Source of the DNA: a virus
Virus record (IMG/VR): IMGVR_UViG_3300042549_000377
Coordinates: 1 to 34,310 of that record
DNA: 34,310 nucleotides
Strand: one strand, 5' to 3'
Shown here: piece after piece, positions 1-5,880 of the stretch
How the letters are laid out: each line of letters opens with the position of its first letter
Numbering within the stretch: the stretch's first letter is position 1
The notes under the pieces: generated by a model
The model's input: the letters and a program-made list of their open reading frames with translations, nothing else
Told to the model about the DNA's origin: nothing
Database searches by the model: none
Translations under genes and position numbers: made by a program

Positions 1-230
1 ACCCAAGTCCCAAGCCACATAGGTCTTACAAAGGTCATCTCGCTCTATATTGCAAACCTGACCCTTAGACTCTAACTCGTTTACTTGCTTACCGTAGTAG
101 CTACCTTCCACCGCTGCGCTAAAGCTACACTCAAACTCTTGCTCGTACTTTTCCTCACCCATCTCGCGCTTGGCAGCGTTTAACTCATCCTGATTAACAA
201 TCTGAGTCTGCGAGGCTTTGAACTCTAGGA
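1..230. repeat. Left copy of terminal overlap (circular contig end)
   Basis: These 230 bases recur at the right end of the window in the same orientation. The first 126 are identical. The remaining 104 differ at nine positions (127, 136, 154, 157, 175, 190, 193, 208, 229). All lie in the terminase large-subunit frame; eight are synonymous and one swaps Glu for Asp. The overlap shows that the sequence closes into a circle or is circularly permuted. The pattern of differences points to two natural variants meeting at the join, not to read errors. Confidence 0.95.
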
Positions 231-762
231 GTTTCCAGCCCGGCTCACTTGTTGCCCTGTCGCGCAAGTCTTTAAAGTGATTCTGACCCTTTGGCGTACC
301 AATAAACATAGCCCAACCTTGGCGGTCAGCCAATGCCGGGCGAATGATCTCATTCCATATCTTAGGGTTTTGATCCCCAATCTCATCCAGAATCACGCCA
401 TCGAAATACTGTCCACGCAAGGAGTCTGGGTTTTCAGACCCGTATAACTGTATCCTGCGATCCCAGAAGTCAACTCGCAATTCGCTGATGTTTGCAACAG
501 CACCTAACGGTCTTGTGTAATGCGTGAGGTAATCAAACGCTACACGCTTTGCCTGACTGTATGTCGGCGCTATGTAGGCGTATCTAGGGCGTTCCTTATC
601 GCACTCAACGGCTGACTTAATCAACTGGTTGATAGCCGATACCGTCTTACCCATCCTACGATGCGCCACCACTACGACAAATCGGTTGTCATCAACCGCC
701 TGATGTATCTCTTTCTGTGGCGCTCTCGGTGAATAGTCTATTACGATTTCTCGTTCTGCCAC
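1..762 (-). CDS. terL: Terminase large subunit, N-terminal ATPase part (cut by window start)
   Basis: ATP-driven DNA packaging motor of the phage. I translated this part by hand. It starts at a GTG that overlaps the terS-like gene by 22 bases, with AGGCGG just upstream, and runs 254 codons to the window edge. Visible motifs: Walker A AHRRMGKT (residues 33-40), Walker B GVILDE (122-127) and the coupling motif FIGTP (153-157), in the usual order for a terminase ATPase. The frame continues exactly into the gene at the right end; the joined protein is 421 residues, normal for the family. No ATG precedes the GTG in frame before a stop, so GTG is the best start. The split is an artefact of where the circle was opened. 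Confidence 0.93.
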   Translation of the reverse strand, partial: MAEREIVIDYSPRAPQKEIHQAVDDNRFVVVVAHRRMGKTVSAINQLIKSAVECDKERPRYAYIAPTYSQAKRVAFDYLTHYTRPLGAVANISELRVDFWDRRIQLYGSENPDSLRGQYFDGVILDEIGDQNPKIWNEIIRPALADRQGWAMFIGTPKGQNHFKDLRDRATSEPGWKLLEFKASQTQIVNQDELNAAKREMGEEKYEQEFECSFSAAVEGSYYGKQVNELESKGQVCNIERDDLCKTYVAWDLG

Positions 763-1016
763 CGGATCACCGCCTGTATTGGTCCACCATCTTCTCCGCT
801 TACTTGCAGCGGTAATAACTTAGGATAAATAGTTGCCCAAAATGCTCTCTCGTTTGCAGGGTCTTCCTGCGCCCATGAGATCAATCTATTCGTTCCGCCT
901 AGTCCTTCTGCGGCTTGAGCAATTGCTTCCTTTGCGGAGGCTGTAGTGCGGTTAGGAGAGCCTTTTGGTCTCCCCCTACCTTTATTACTTAAATTTTCGT
1001 TCTCTATTAAATTCAT
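741..1016 (-). CDS. Terminase small subunit-like DNA packaging protein
   Basis: A 91-residue protein just upstream of the large terminase gene and overlapping its start. The first 25 residues are basic and carry GRGRPKGSPNRTTASAKEA, resembling an AT-hook or DNA-binding arm. The rest (QAAEGLGGTNRLISWAQED, then FWATIYPKLLPLQ) matches from memory a short protein found before terL in many proteobacterial podoviruses and annotated as small terminase. The family normally recognises the packaging site and loads the large subunit. It is short for a classical small terminase, so it may be a reduced form. Position and sequence agree; the function is inferred. Confidence 0.7.
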   Translation of the reverse strand: MNLIENENLSNKGRGRPKGSPNRTTASAKEAIAQAAEGLGGTNRLISWAQEDPANERAFWATIYPKLLPLQVSGEDGGPIQAVIRWQNEKS

Positions 1017-1058
1017 TTCCGACTCCTATCGGGTCATCGGGTTAAGTGCTGCTTAGTT

Positions 1059-1829
1059 TTACTTTAATAACTCGTCTAAATCTTTGTAACCAAATTCGTA
1101 AGGATAACCTTCCGTAGATAATGATTTTGCTTTTACATTTTTAGAAATAATTTTGTAACCTTCGCCTATGGAATTTTCGCCATGATCTTTCGCATAAGTT
1201 TTACTTGTTGTTACCCAATCACCGCTATTTATATCTTTTACACCTTTTGGAACTGCTCTATAAACAGTAACCTCAGCATCGGGGTTTCCTTTTGCTTTTA
1301 AAGCAGCCATATACCATTCATGGTCAACGGCTCTATTTCCAAGACCATATAAAGACTTACCCTGCTGAGTATATACATCTTTTGGCATTATCCCCGTTAG
1401 ATTATCTAACGTAGCGCCATAAACAGAGGCATCCGGTGCGGTATGGCTGCCCCTATATGATGAATCTGCTGCCATCGCCAAGTCTACGCCACCCTCACCT
1501 GTGGGGTTACGCATTGCTCGGCTTGATCCTACACCACCGCCCATGACGTTAAACGCCATGTTTACGCCTTCCTTGCCAGCACTAAACTCTGGGTCTGTGC
1601 CTAGCAATGATCGGGCTGGAGCAGTAATAGCGTTAGCAGCTTCGGCAATCAGCCCCGGTACAGCTAACTCTCTCTGGTTAAACACAGAGCCGGGCATTGT
1701 GTCTCGAAACGGCAGGAACGTAGCCCTGCCTTCCATAGGTAACGCTTTGGCATACCAAGGCTGCGCCTGAGATTCGATTGCGTTAAATCTCCGCAACTCC
1801 TCCTCGTCTGTCAGCAGTCCTTTAGCCAT
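1059..1829 (-). CDS. ADP-ribosyltransferase-like protein with hydrophobic N-terminal half
   Basis: A 256-residue protein in the late operon between the small coupled genes and the terminase. The C-terminal part reads VYRAVPKGV (residues 189-197), GDWVTTSKTYAKDHG (203-217) and YEFGY (244-248). The spacing of Arg191, the Thr-Thr-Ser at 207-209 and Glu245 resembles the R-S-E arrangement of mono-ADP-ribosyltransferase folds. Similar C-terminal domains occur in phage virion proteins, as far as I recall. The first 110 residues hold an Ala/Gly-rich stretch (LIAEAANAITAPARSLLG, then MAFNVMGGGVGSS) like segments of ejected proteins. AGGGTG precedes the ATG. Fold assignment is by eye; activity and target are unknown. 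It could be a catalytically dead structural domain. Confidence 0.5.
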   Translation of the reverse strand: MAKGLLTDEEELRRFNAIESQAQPWYAKALPMEGRATFLPFRDTMPGSVFNQRELAVPGLIAEAANAITAPARSLLGTDPEFSAGKEGVNMAFNVMGGGVGSSRAMRNPTGEGGVDLAMAADSSYRGSHTAPDASVYGATLDNLTGIMPKDVYTQQGKSLYGLGNRAVDHEWYMAALKAKGNPDAEVTVYRAVPKGVKDINSGDWVTTSKTYAKDHGENSIGEGYKIISKNVKAKSLSTEGYPYEFGYKDLDELLK

Positions 1830-1838
1830 GTGTCACCC

Positions 1839-1856
1839 TGTATACAATTCAACACA
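1839..1856. promoter_or_regulatory. 18-bp palindromic site, copy 3 (upstream of the ART-like gene)
   Basis: TGTATACAATTCAACACA matches the sites at 5433-5450 (15 of 18) and 8863-8880 (13 of 18). It has the shared core AATT and TGTR/YACA ends. It lies 10 bases upstream of the ART-like start codon on the minus strand. On that strand it could act as an operator or contain a TATAC-type -10. This is the weakest of the three copies because its arms match least well. Confidence 0.4.
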
Positions 1857-1875
1857 AGTAATGCAAACGCATTAC

Positions 1876-2049
1876 CTAAACAATATTTACGTTTATACAA
1901 ACACCAACAGCCGTACCGATTTGTTGTAGTTCAGTTATAACTGCCGACAACTGGGCTAGGCATTTATTTTCCGACCAGAATATATCTTCTGAGGTTACAA
2001 ATTGACACTCTCCTGCTATACATACAAACAGGACGAGTATCCAAGCCAT
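1876..2049 (-). CDS. Small exported cysteine-containing protein
   Basis: A 57-codon gene found by direct reading. The start ATG lies one base after the stop of the upstream gene, so translation is probably coupled. The protein begins with a hydrophobic segment (MAWILVLFVCIAGECQ) that looks like a signal peptide or membrane anchor. Cysteines sit at residues 10, 15, 30 and 51, and the rest is a short helical stretch (LAQLSAVITELQQIG). I recall short phage proteins of this shape but cannot name a function. The coupling to a clear gene is the main support that it is real. It may act in the envelope, perhaps after secretion. Confidence 0.62.
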   Translation of the reverse strand: MAWILVLFVCIAGECQFVTSEDIFWSENKCLAQLSAVITELQQIGTAVGVCINVNIV

Positions 2050-2050
2050 G

Positions 2051-2302
2051 CTACCACTTTACCTTATCTGCCCAGAACGCTGCGCTCATCTTGCCCTTGG
2101 CAATGTTTTTAGCGTGTCTGGCTTTGAATGATTCATTACGGGCAGAGCCTTCTGGACTACCCTTTACACCCTGTTGACCAAAGCGGATGAGTTTTGTATC
2201 CTCACCTGACTTAGCCAATACAGCGTGAGACTTAGTAGGATGGCTAGGCGTTTTTTTAGGCTTGTTAAAACCTGAGAAAGTTTCCTTTCCACGCTTAATC
2301 AT
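2051..2302 (-). CDS. Small basic conserved phage protein (DUF6321-like)
   Basis: An 83-residue, strongly basic protein with the segments SGFNKPKKTPSHPTKSHAV, IRFGQQGVKGSP and RHAKNIAKGKMSAAFWADKV. This pattern matches from memory a small conserved family in many phages of proteobacteria, with no established role. The start codon overlaps the upstream stop as ATGA. Charge and small size suggest DNA or capsid-interior binding, but nothing in the sequence proves it. It is part of a series of tiny genes that all share overlapping stop/start codons. Confidence 0.8.
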   Translation of the reverse strand: MIKRGKETFSGFNKPKKTPSHPTKSHAVLAKSGEDTKLIRFGQQGVKGSPEGSARNESFKARHAKNIAKGKMSAAFWADKVKW

Positions 2303-2445
2303 TTTTTCTTAGCCGTTTTAGCGGCTGTCTTAAAGTCTTTGGCGCTGGGTGCTGCCTTGCTGCCGACCTTATTCATCTTCTCGCCTGAGCCAGCCTTGAT
2401 GCGCTTTTGCTTGGCGTTGATATTGGCGTACAGTCCTTTAGTCAT
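2299..2445 (-). CDS. Very small basic conserved phage protein, 48 aa
   Basis: Read directly: the protein starts MTKGLYANINAKQKRIKAG, followed by SGEKMNKVGSKAAPSAKDF and a Lys-rich tail. This motif is familiar from short proteins in many phage genomes, commonly near structural genes and of unknown function. The start overlaps the upstream gene by eight bases, and its stop overlaps the next start as ATGA. It has no Cys and no hydrophobic segment. The Lys-rich composition suggests it binds nucleic acid or an acidic partner; this is inference. Confidence 0.75.
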   Translation of the reverse strand: MTKGLYANINAKQKRIKAGSGEKMNKVGSKAAPSAKDFKTAAKTAKKK

Positions 2446-2884
2446 AATCGTCCTCGCCTTTTTCGTATTCCATCTTAGCCATTGCTGTCATTTCTTTCTG
2501 GCGCTTAGTAGGAATCTTTTTGATAGGACCACCCACCAGCCATGCAGAACAGGTACGCTCTCCGGCACACTTGAACTCAAATAGTTCACAGTACCCCAGA
2601 TCAGCAGCGTCTACAATCGCCTCGTACTCGTCACCACCTGTACCAGAGCCTAATCCCTTAACGATACACTCATTCATTTCCGGCGTGACAATAAACGCAG
2701 CGCAATTGCCGCAGCGCATGGTCTTAGCCTCGTCTACAGAGGTATTCCACTCTTTAGCACGATCAGACCAAAACTCGGCAGATTCTTCCTCTGGGTTAGC
2801 AGGACCATAGCCTACGTTCTTAAAAGCCCAATTACGGTTTTTAAGATTCAGCTTAATGTCTTGAGTAGAGGCAGGGCATTTCAT
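2438..2884 (-). CDS. Cysteine-rich, likely zinc-binding conserved phage protein
   Basis: A 148-residue protein with seven cysteines at positions 3, 58, 61, 73, 99, 106 and 112, including CGNC (58-61). The set looks able to bind a metal, for example zinc or possibly an iron-sulfur centre. The N-terminus (MKCPASTQDIKLNLKNR) and the YGPANP and GYCELFEFKC segments match from memory a conserved phage family of unknown role. The C-terminus is a charged helix. The start shares ATGA with the upstream stop and the end overlaps the next gene by eight bases, so it is part of the coupled small-gene block. Confidence 0.78.
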   Translation of the reverse strand: MKCPASTQDIKLNLKNRNWAFKNVGYGPANPEEESAEFWSDRAKEWNTSVDEAKTMRCGNCAAFIVTPEMNECIVKGLGSGTGGDEYEAIVDAADLGYCELFEFKCAGERTCSAWLVGGPIKKIPTKRQKEMTAMAKMEYEKGEDDYD

Positions 2885-3024
2885 TCGTAACCCTTTTCCT
2901 CTTTCTTCAACTGTTTGGAATAGTCACCGCCTTTCATCTTCTTGCCACCAGCAGCCATCTGAGCCTTTTTGACGCGCATACCGTTATCGGTACACTTGCT
3001 CTTGTCTTTGCTTTGCATCTTCAT
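2881..3024 (-). CDS. Very small Lys/Met-rich protein, 47 aa
   Basis: Read directly: begins MKMQSKDKSKCTDNGMRVKK and ends in a Lys/Glu-rich helix. Start and stop both overlap neighbouring genes as ATGA, which supports real translation. No known domain is recognised. It is highly basic and has one Cys. It belongs to the same run of tiny basic proteins between the glycosyltransferase-like genes and the terminase, and its role is unknown. Confidence 0.65.
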   Translation of the reverse strand: MKMQSKDKSKCTDNGMRVKKAQMAAGGKKMKGGDYSKQLKKEEKGYE

Positions 3025-3173
3025 TTTTTACCCTTTGTATATTTACCAGCCTTTTTATCTTCAGCCATATACTCTTTGGCTACCTTTTGCGGGATACCCG
3101 CTTGCTTTGCAAACTTAGGAGAATTAGCTGCGGCTTTCATAAAAGCAGCTTGCGCTTTGCTTGTGCTTGGCAT
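3021..3173 (-). CDS. DUF3008-like small conserved phage protein, 50 aa
   Basis: Read directly: the protein begins MPSTSKAQAAFMKAAANSP and continues with a KFAKQAGIPQKVAKEYM segment and a Lys-rich tail. This resembles a very common short phage protein related to DUF3008, of unknown function. The start ATG overlaps the upstream stop (TAATG) and its own stop overlaps the next start (ATGA). The predicted structure is two short helices with a basic end. Confidence 0.78.
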   Translation of the reverse strand: MPSTSKAQAAFMKAAANSPKFAKQAGIPQKVAKEYMAEDKKAGKYTKGKK

Positions 3174-3850
3174 TATTCCTGAACTCCAAACGTGAGATGT
3201 CCAATTCTACCCTTTACGCCAACAGCACCAACTTGTGCGTAAGCGTCTTTAGGCAAAAACTTGTAAAACCCATGCTCTAAGTCACATTCGTTACCCTGCA
3301 ACCAGTTATCCAAAAGATAATCTTGTATTGTCTTAAGCGTCTGCTGCATCAATGTTTTCATAGACGGGCAAAAACTATACAAACAAGTCTTTAGGTACAT
3401 ATCCGTTCCCGCACTTGGCAAACCCGTGTAGAAAGGGTGCAAAAAGACCGCCTGAGACGGTTTATCATGCTGGGCATAGCTAAACGCATCCGTTAGCTGA
3501 TAACGCCCTGACAGCTTAAATACGCGGTCATACTGCGATATGTCGTTATCCAACACTTCAGCAGTCATGTACGATTCCATAGCAGATTTAACGTAACCCA
3601 TTGGTAATCCGCTATCTGCTATTTGTTTTCTACGCTCTGTCTGCCAGTAAGGAATAATCTTGACGCTATCAGGTATGTCTTTTAGCAACGCACTAGGGTC
3701 ATAAAGCGAACCCTCTAGCAGCCATATGTCAGCATCCGGTAGTCTGTTGTAAACGCTGTTAAATGTATCTAGCGTCTCTTTAAGCCTAAACTCTGGATTG
3801 CTGTCGTAAGACGGGATTAACGCGCTAGTAACTAAAAATAAACTACTCAC
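3173..3850 (-). CDS. Glycosyltransferase-like protein
   Basis: A 225-residue protein directly after the GT32 gene and overlapping it by eight bases. The N-terminus (MSSLFLVTSALIPSYDSNPE) reads like the first beta strand of a GT-A-type fold. The middle contains YDRVFKLSGRYQLTDAF, a pattern I associate with glycosyltransferase-like proteins in phage and LPS clusters, and GTDMY at about residue 148. I see no clean DxD motif. Paired with the GT32 gene it probably helps decorate a surface, either host LPS or the virion. It could also be a sugar-binding relative without activity. Confidence 0.5.
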   Translation of the reverse strand: MSSLFLVTSALIPSYDSNPEFRLKETLDTFNSVYNRLPDADIWLLEGSLYDPSALLKDIPDSVKIIPYWQTERRKQIADSGLPMGYVKSAMESYMTAEVLDNDISQYDRVFKLSGRYQLTDAFSYAQHDKPSQAVFLHPFYTGLPSAGTDMYLKTCLYSFCPSMKTLMQQTLKTIQDYLLDNWLQGNECDLEHGFYKFLPKDAYAQVGAVGVKGRIGHLTFGVQE

Positions 3851-4496
3851 GTTCTTCTAGGCACTCTTGCATATACAAAGTGTCGTATATTTGTCGAGTG
3901 CTGCCCCAGAATTGTTTAGCAAAAACATGACCCTCGCCTGTGTATTTTTGTCCCGTAAAGTGTTCAGGAATAAAATAATGGGATGGGTAAATTGTAAGGT
4001 TAGGGTACTGGAACTTTTCCCAGACGCTCGTTAACCGAACCGGACCAGTCGCTTTCCATGCTGGTAGGTCTGAAATGTCATCTGCGTAGATGTCCTCAAT
4101 AATCTGACCTATGAACGGGCTGGACGCTTGTGCAGCCAGATAACCGTTTGCCAGTAGTCCAAGGCGCTTTATTTCGTTTTCCCAACAACAAAACTCAGTA
4201 GCCTCCATTAGCCAAGACGGTAGCGGTTTTAAACACACGCTGTCGGCATCTATAGCAAAGCCACCATGCTCGTAAAGTATTTCGTAACGCATTAGGTCTG
4301 CAATGCCGCAAAGTTCTTGCCGTTGGGCAAATGTTTGCATATGTTTAGCATTGCGCCAAGCATTGTTAGATAAGTCCTCGTTGCCCCAGACCTTGACTAC
4401 ATAACTAGGATTCATCTTGATCCATGTGTTTATGCAGTTATCTGGACGCTTTGATTCATCACCTACCCACACGATGTGGATTTTCTTCGGGATCAC
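3843..4496 (-). CDS. GT32-family glycosyltransferase (OCH1-like, DXD motif)
   Basis: A 217-residue enzyme likely to transfer a sugar from a nucleotide donor. It opens with IPKKIHIVWVGDE, has the diagnostic ADLMRYEILYEHGGFAIDAD stretch (residues 66-85) with Asp83-x-Asp85 for metal and donor binding, and then LKPLP. I chose the GTG start. A longer frame reaches an ATG 57 bases upstream, but that would place an intrinsic terminator inside the gene. GGTGA lies just before the GTG. This is the first gene after the terminator and so the first of the late operon. It may alter host surface sugars or the virion; the acceptor is not known. Confidence 0.82.
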   Translation of the reverse strand: MIPKKIHIVWVGDESKRPDNCINTWIKMNPSYVVKVWGNEDLSNNAWRNAKHMQTFAQRQELCGIADLMRYEILYEHGGFAIDADSVCLKPLPSWLMEATEFCCWENEIKRLGLLANGYLAAQASSPFIGQIIEDIYADDISDLPAWKATGPVRLTSVWEKFQYPNLTIYPSHYFIPEHFTGQKYTGEGHVFAKQFWGSTRQIYDTLYMQECLEERE

Positions 4497-4505
4497 GTTA
4501 TCACC

Positions 4506-4531
4506 AAAAAAAAGCCCGAACTCAATCGGGC
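4506..4531 (-). terminator. Intrinsic terminator just before the late operon (tR'-like)
   Basis: On the minus strand GCCCGA, a six-base loop and TCGGGC are followed directly by eight T. It lies 54 bases after the stop of the small gene at 4586-4765 and 9 bases before the GT32 start. A transcript entering the late genes from upstream must pass it. With a Q-like antiterminator encoded at the end of the early operon, this is a candidate lambda tR'-type control point (inference). Confidence 0.85.
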
Positions 4532-4585
4532 AAAGAACCAAGGAGATATACAAGAAAGTGCGGAGAACACTTCCCCACGCAAATT

Positions 4586-4765
4586 TTACAGCTTTTTAAC
4601 TTTAGACACAATAGGTTGTGGTTTTTTAGCATAAATAGACTCTATGTGGTGTCCACTAATCAAACTAGGCTTTTCCAGAACTGCCATTGAGCCGGGTCTG
4701 GACACTACGCTATGCAAGCTAAATCCTTTGTACATCTTGTCACCAGATAAGTTGTGGGTTTCCAT
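4586..4765 (-). CDS. Small protein between the control region and the late terminator
   Basis: A 59-residue protein with segments METHNLSGDKMYKGFSLHS, AVLEKPSLISGHHIESIYA and a Lys-rich end. No domain is recognised. The frame extends upstream to a TTG, but the ATG used here is the first reasonable start; a further ATG at 4735 has GGTGAC upstream and could be the true one. It is followed after about 50 bases by an intrinsic terminator, as expected for a short transcript unit. It could be a real early leader gene or a chance frame. Confidence 0.5.
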   Translation of the reverse strand: METHNLSGDKMYKGFSLHSVVSRPGSMAVLEKPSLISGHHIESIYAKKPQPIVSKVKKL

Positions 4766-4807
4766 AAAGCAGGATTTCCGATTAAAAAATAAAACATGGG
4801 TAGCCAA

Positions 4808-5252
4808 GAGTGCAAGTGCTTGCCAAAGAACTTAGGTCTGCTTTTGCTACCCGATACCACTAGATTGCTAAAGCCTAGCCCCACAGGTAAACATTAGCAT
4901 AATAATCCTGACGGTTGTAAAGATTTTTTCCCAAACGGGATGTTTTTGTAAATTATGAATACAGTTTTACTGTTTATTACCGATCAGGATTATCTGGCAA
5001 TACTTTCCCCAAGGGTGATAAGCCTGTAGTTTCCTACGCTTTATCTGCCTGACCCATATATACCTGTACTGATATATACCAGTCCTACCGGAGTTAATGT
5101 TCAATCGAGTACAGGTCTTGTATCACCATGTCCCTGTATCTTGTGCTGTACCCATTTAAGTCAGCGAGGCTTGCATACGGGTGCTGTATAGCCTATGTTT
5201 ACTTCCACGCAGCCCATCTAGGCTCTTACTATCGTGTGGAGTACGGGACAAT
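4808..5252. promoter_or_regulatory. Divergent intergenic control region with several inverted repeats
   Basis: No convincing gene is seen. The following inverted repeats are perfect: GCAAGTGCTTGC (4812-4823); ATAATCCTGA (4902-4911) with its complement at 4984-4993; ACAGT-TTT-ACTGT (4961-4973); and ACCTGTACT (5062-5070) with its complement at 5108-5116. The word ATATATACC occurs twice (5055-5063 and 5072-5080), 17 bases apart. Early genes run right from here and late genes left, so promoters and operators for both should be in or near this stretch. I could not identify a clear sigma-70 promoter. A replication origin is also possible but not shown. Confidence 0.55.
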
Positions 5253-5341
5253 AAAAAACCGCTTTAGTCTGTACCCCGTGGACCCCAACCCTAAGGTTGA
5301 CCCCCTTTCGGGGCGAGATACATTCTAAAGCGGTCTTTTTT
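5253..5341. terminator. Three-helix structured element, likely bidirectional terminator or small RNA
   Basis: AAAAAACCGCTTTAG (5253-5267) pairs with CTAAAGCGG and the following TCTTTTTT (5325-5341), leaving one bulged base. Inside, TGTA (5270-5273) pairs with TACA (5319-5322). Two hairpins are enclosed: CAACC-CTAA-GGTTG (5286-5299) and CCCC-TTTC-GGGG (5302-5313). Read on the minus strand the last hairpin has a GAAA tetraloop. T runs follow the outer stem on both strands. Ordinary terminators do not enclose a multi-helix junction, so a stable small RNA is also possible. Confidence 0.7.
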
Positions 5342-5397
5342 ATCGGAGGTCCAATCCAATAATATACACAAATTATACACGAAAAATAATAATATCT

Positions 5398-5476
5398 ATT
5401 AGGGAAAACACCTATGTTTATTTGTGCTGAAATGTATACAATTTAGTACATGGCACTAACGCCAGTAACCAAGGAG
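5398..5476 (+). promoter_or_regulatory. Early-operon leader/promoter region, copy 1
   Basis: This stretch precedes the first early gene and is repeated before the gene at 8909. Shared elements in order: TAGGGAAAACACCTA (TAGG-N7-CCTA, 5400-5414), the 18-bp palindrome, and CAGTAACCAAGGA with the ribosome site (5463-5475). TATACAAT within the palindrome could be a -10 box, but no good -35 is seen. The repetition in front of two transcription units suggests a shared promoter and operator. Confidence 0.65.
5433..5450. promoter_or_regulatory. 18-bp palindromic site, copy 1
   Basis: TGTATACAATTTAGTACA, with core AATT and TGTA/TACA ends. It differs from the copy at 8863-8880 at three positions; two of these, TAC...GTA against TGC...GCA, change in step so that pairing or half-site symmetry is kept. 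It could be a dimer-binding operator or an RNA hairpin in the leader. Confidence 0.6.
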
Positions 5477-5483
5477 AAACAAA

Positions 5484-5603
5484 ATGACACGAATCGAAAA
5501 CGCAGTAAAGTTGATTAAAGAAATGTTCCCAGAGTTGCCCGATAAGTCTGTTGATCTTCTTGCAAAAATGATTGACCTCCAGCTTAACAAATTAAACAAA
5601 TAA
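5484..5603 (+). CDS. First early gene: 39-aa helical protein
   Basis: Read directly: begins MTRIENAVKLIKEMFPELP and ends in a leucine/lysine helix (LLAKMIDLQLNKLNK). AAGGAG lies eight bases before the ATG, a strong ribosome site. It is the first gene after the repeated early leader. The sequence suggests two amphipathic helices and a possible small dimer. No family is recognised. As a first early product it might modify host functions, but this is only a positional guess. Confidence 0.65.
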   Translation: MTRIENAVKLIKEMFPELPDKSVDLLAKMIDLQLNKLNK

Positions 5604-5608
5604 TCAAC

Positions 5609-5622
5609 GGGGCGAAAGCCCC
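5609..5622 (+). other. mRNA hairpin with GNRA tetraloop between two early genes
   Basis: GGGGC-GAAA-GCCCC forms a five-pair stem closed by a GAAA loop, six bases after a stop codon and directly before TACCAAGGAG. There is no T run, so it is not an intrinsic terminator. It may block upstream exonucleases or influence access to the next ribosome site. Confidence 0.7.
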
Positions 5623-5637
5623 TACCAAGGAGAAACC

Positions 5638-5880
5638 ATGTACCAAAACATAATCACCACACGCATAACAGGAATACCCGCCAAGATAGGCGTAACCCAC
5701 GTTTACAGGCAGTCTGGCAGCTTTATGAAAAACGAAGTATCAGACTTGGATTACCACGGCTATGTGGAGTTTGACTACGAGATATTAGATATGCGTGGCA
5801 AACGTGCTGTATGGCTAGAGCGCAAGCTGACAGACTCTATCCGTACCCAGATTGAGCAACAGATAGCGGAGGTAGTATGA
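5638..5880 (+). CDS. Conserved phage hypothetical protein, 80 aa
   Basis: An 80-residue acidic/aromatic protein (ITTRITGIPAKIGVTHVYR; YHGYVEFDYEILDMRGKRA; WLERKLTDSIRTQIEQQI). I recall a conserved phage family of this length and pattern, with no known function, often near recombination or methylase genes. The predicted structure is a beta sheet followed by a C-terminal helix. A strong ribosome site (AAGGAG) precedes the ATG. The end carries the GCGGAGGTAGTATGA junction that also ends the methyltransferase gene. Confidence 0.8.
   Translation: MYQNIITTRITGIPAKIGVTHVYRQSGSFMKNEVSDLDYHGYVEFDYEILDMRGKRAVWLERKLTDSIRTQIEQQIAEVV
5866..5880 (+). repeat. 15-bp direct repeat, left side of the methyltransferase gene
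   Basis: GCGGAGGTAGTATGA holds the Shine-Dalgarno GGAGG, the start ATG of the methyltransferase and the stop TGA of the gene before it. The same 15 bases occur at 6918-6932 with the same role for the next gene. A shorter form, GCGGAGGTA, occurs near 7973-7981. Confidence 0.9.

Noticed and set aside
5128-5328. 66-codon plus-strand frame in the control region
   Set aside because: Its end runs through the three-helix element, it has no good ribosome site, and its Tyr/Cys/His-rich sequence does not look like a protein; left unannotated.
5253-5341. tRNA-like cloverleaf
   Set aside because: The outer stem is too long, there is no T-loop GTTCGA-type sequence and no anticodon arm of normal size.
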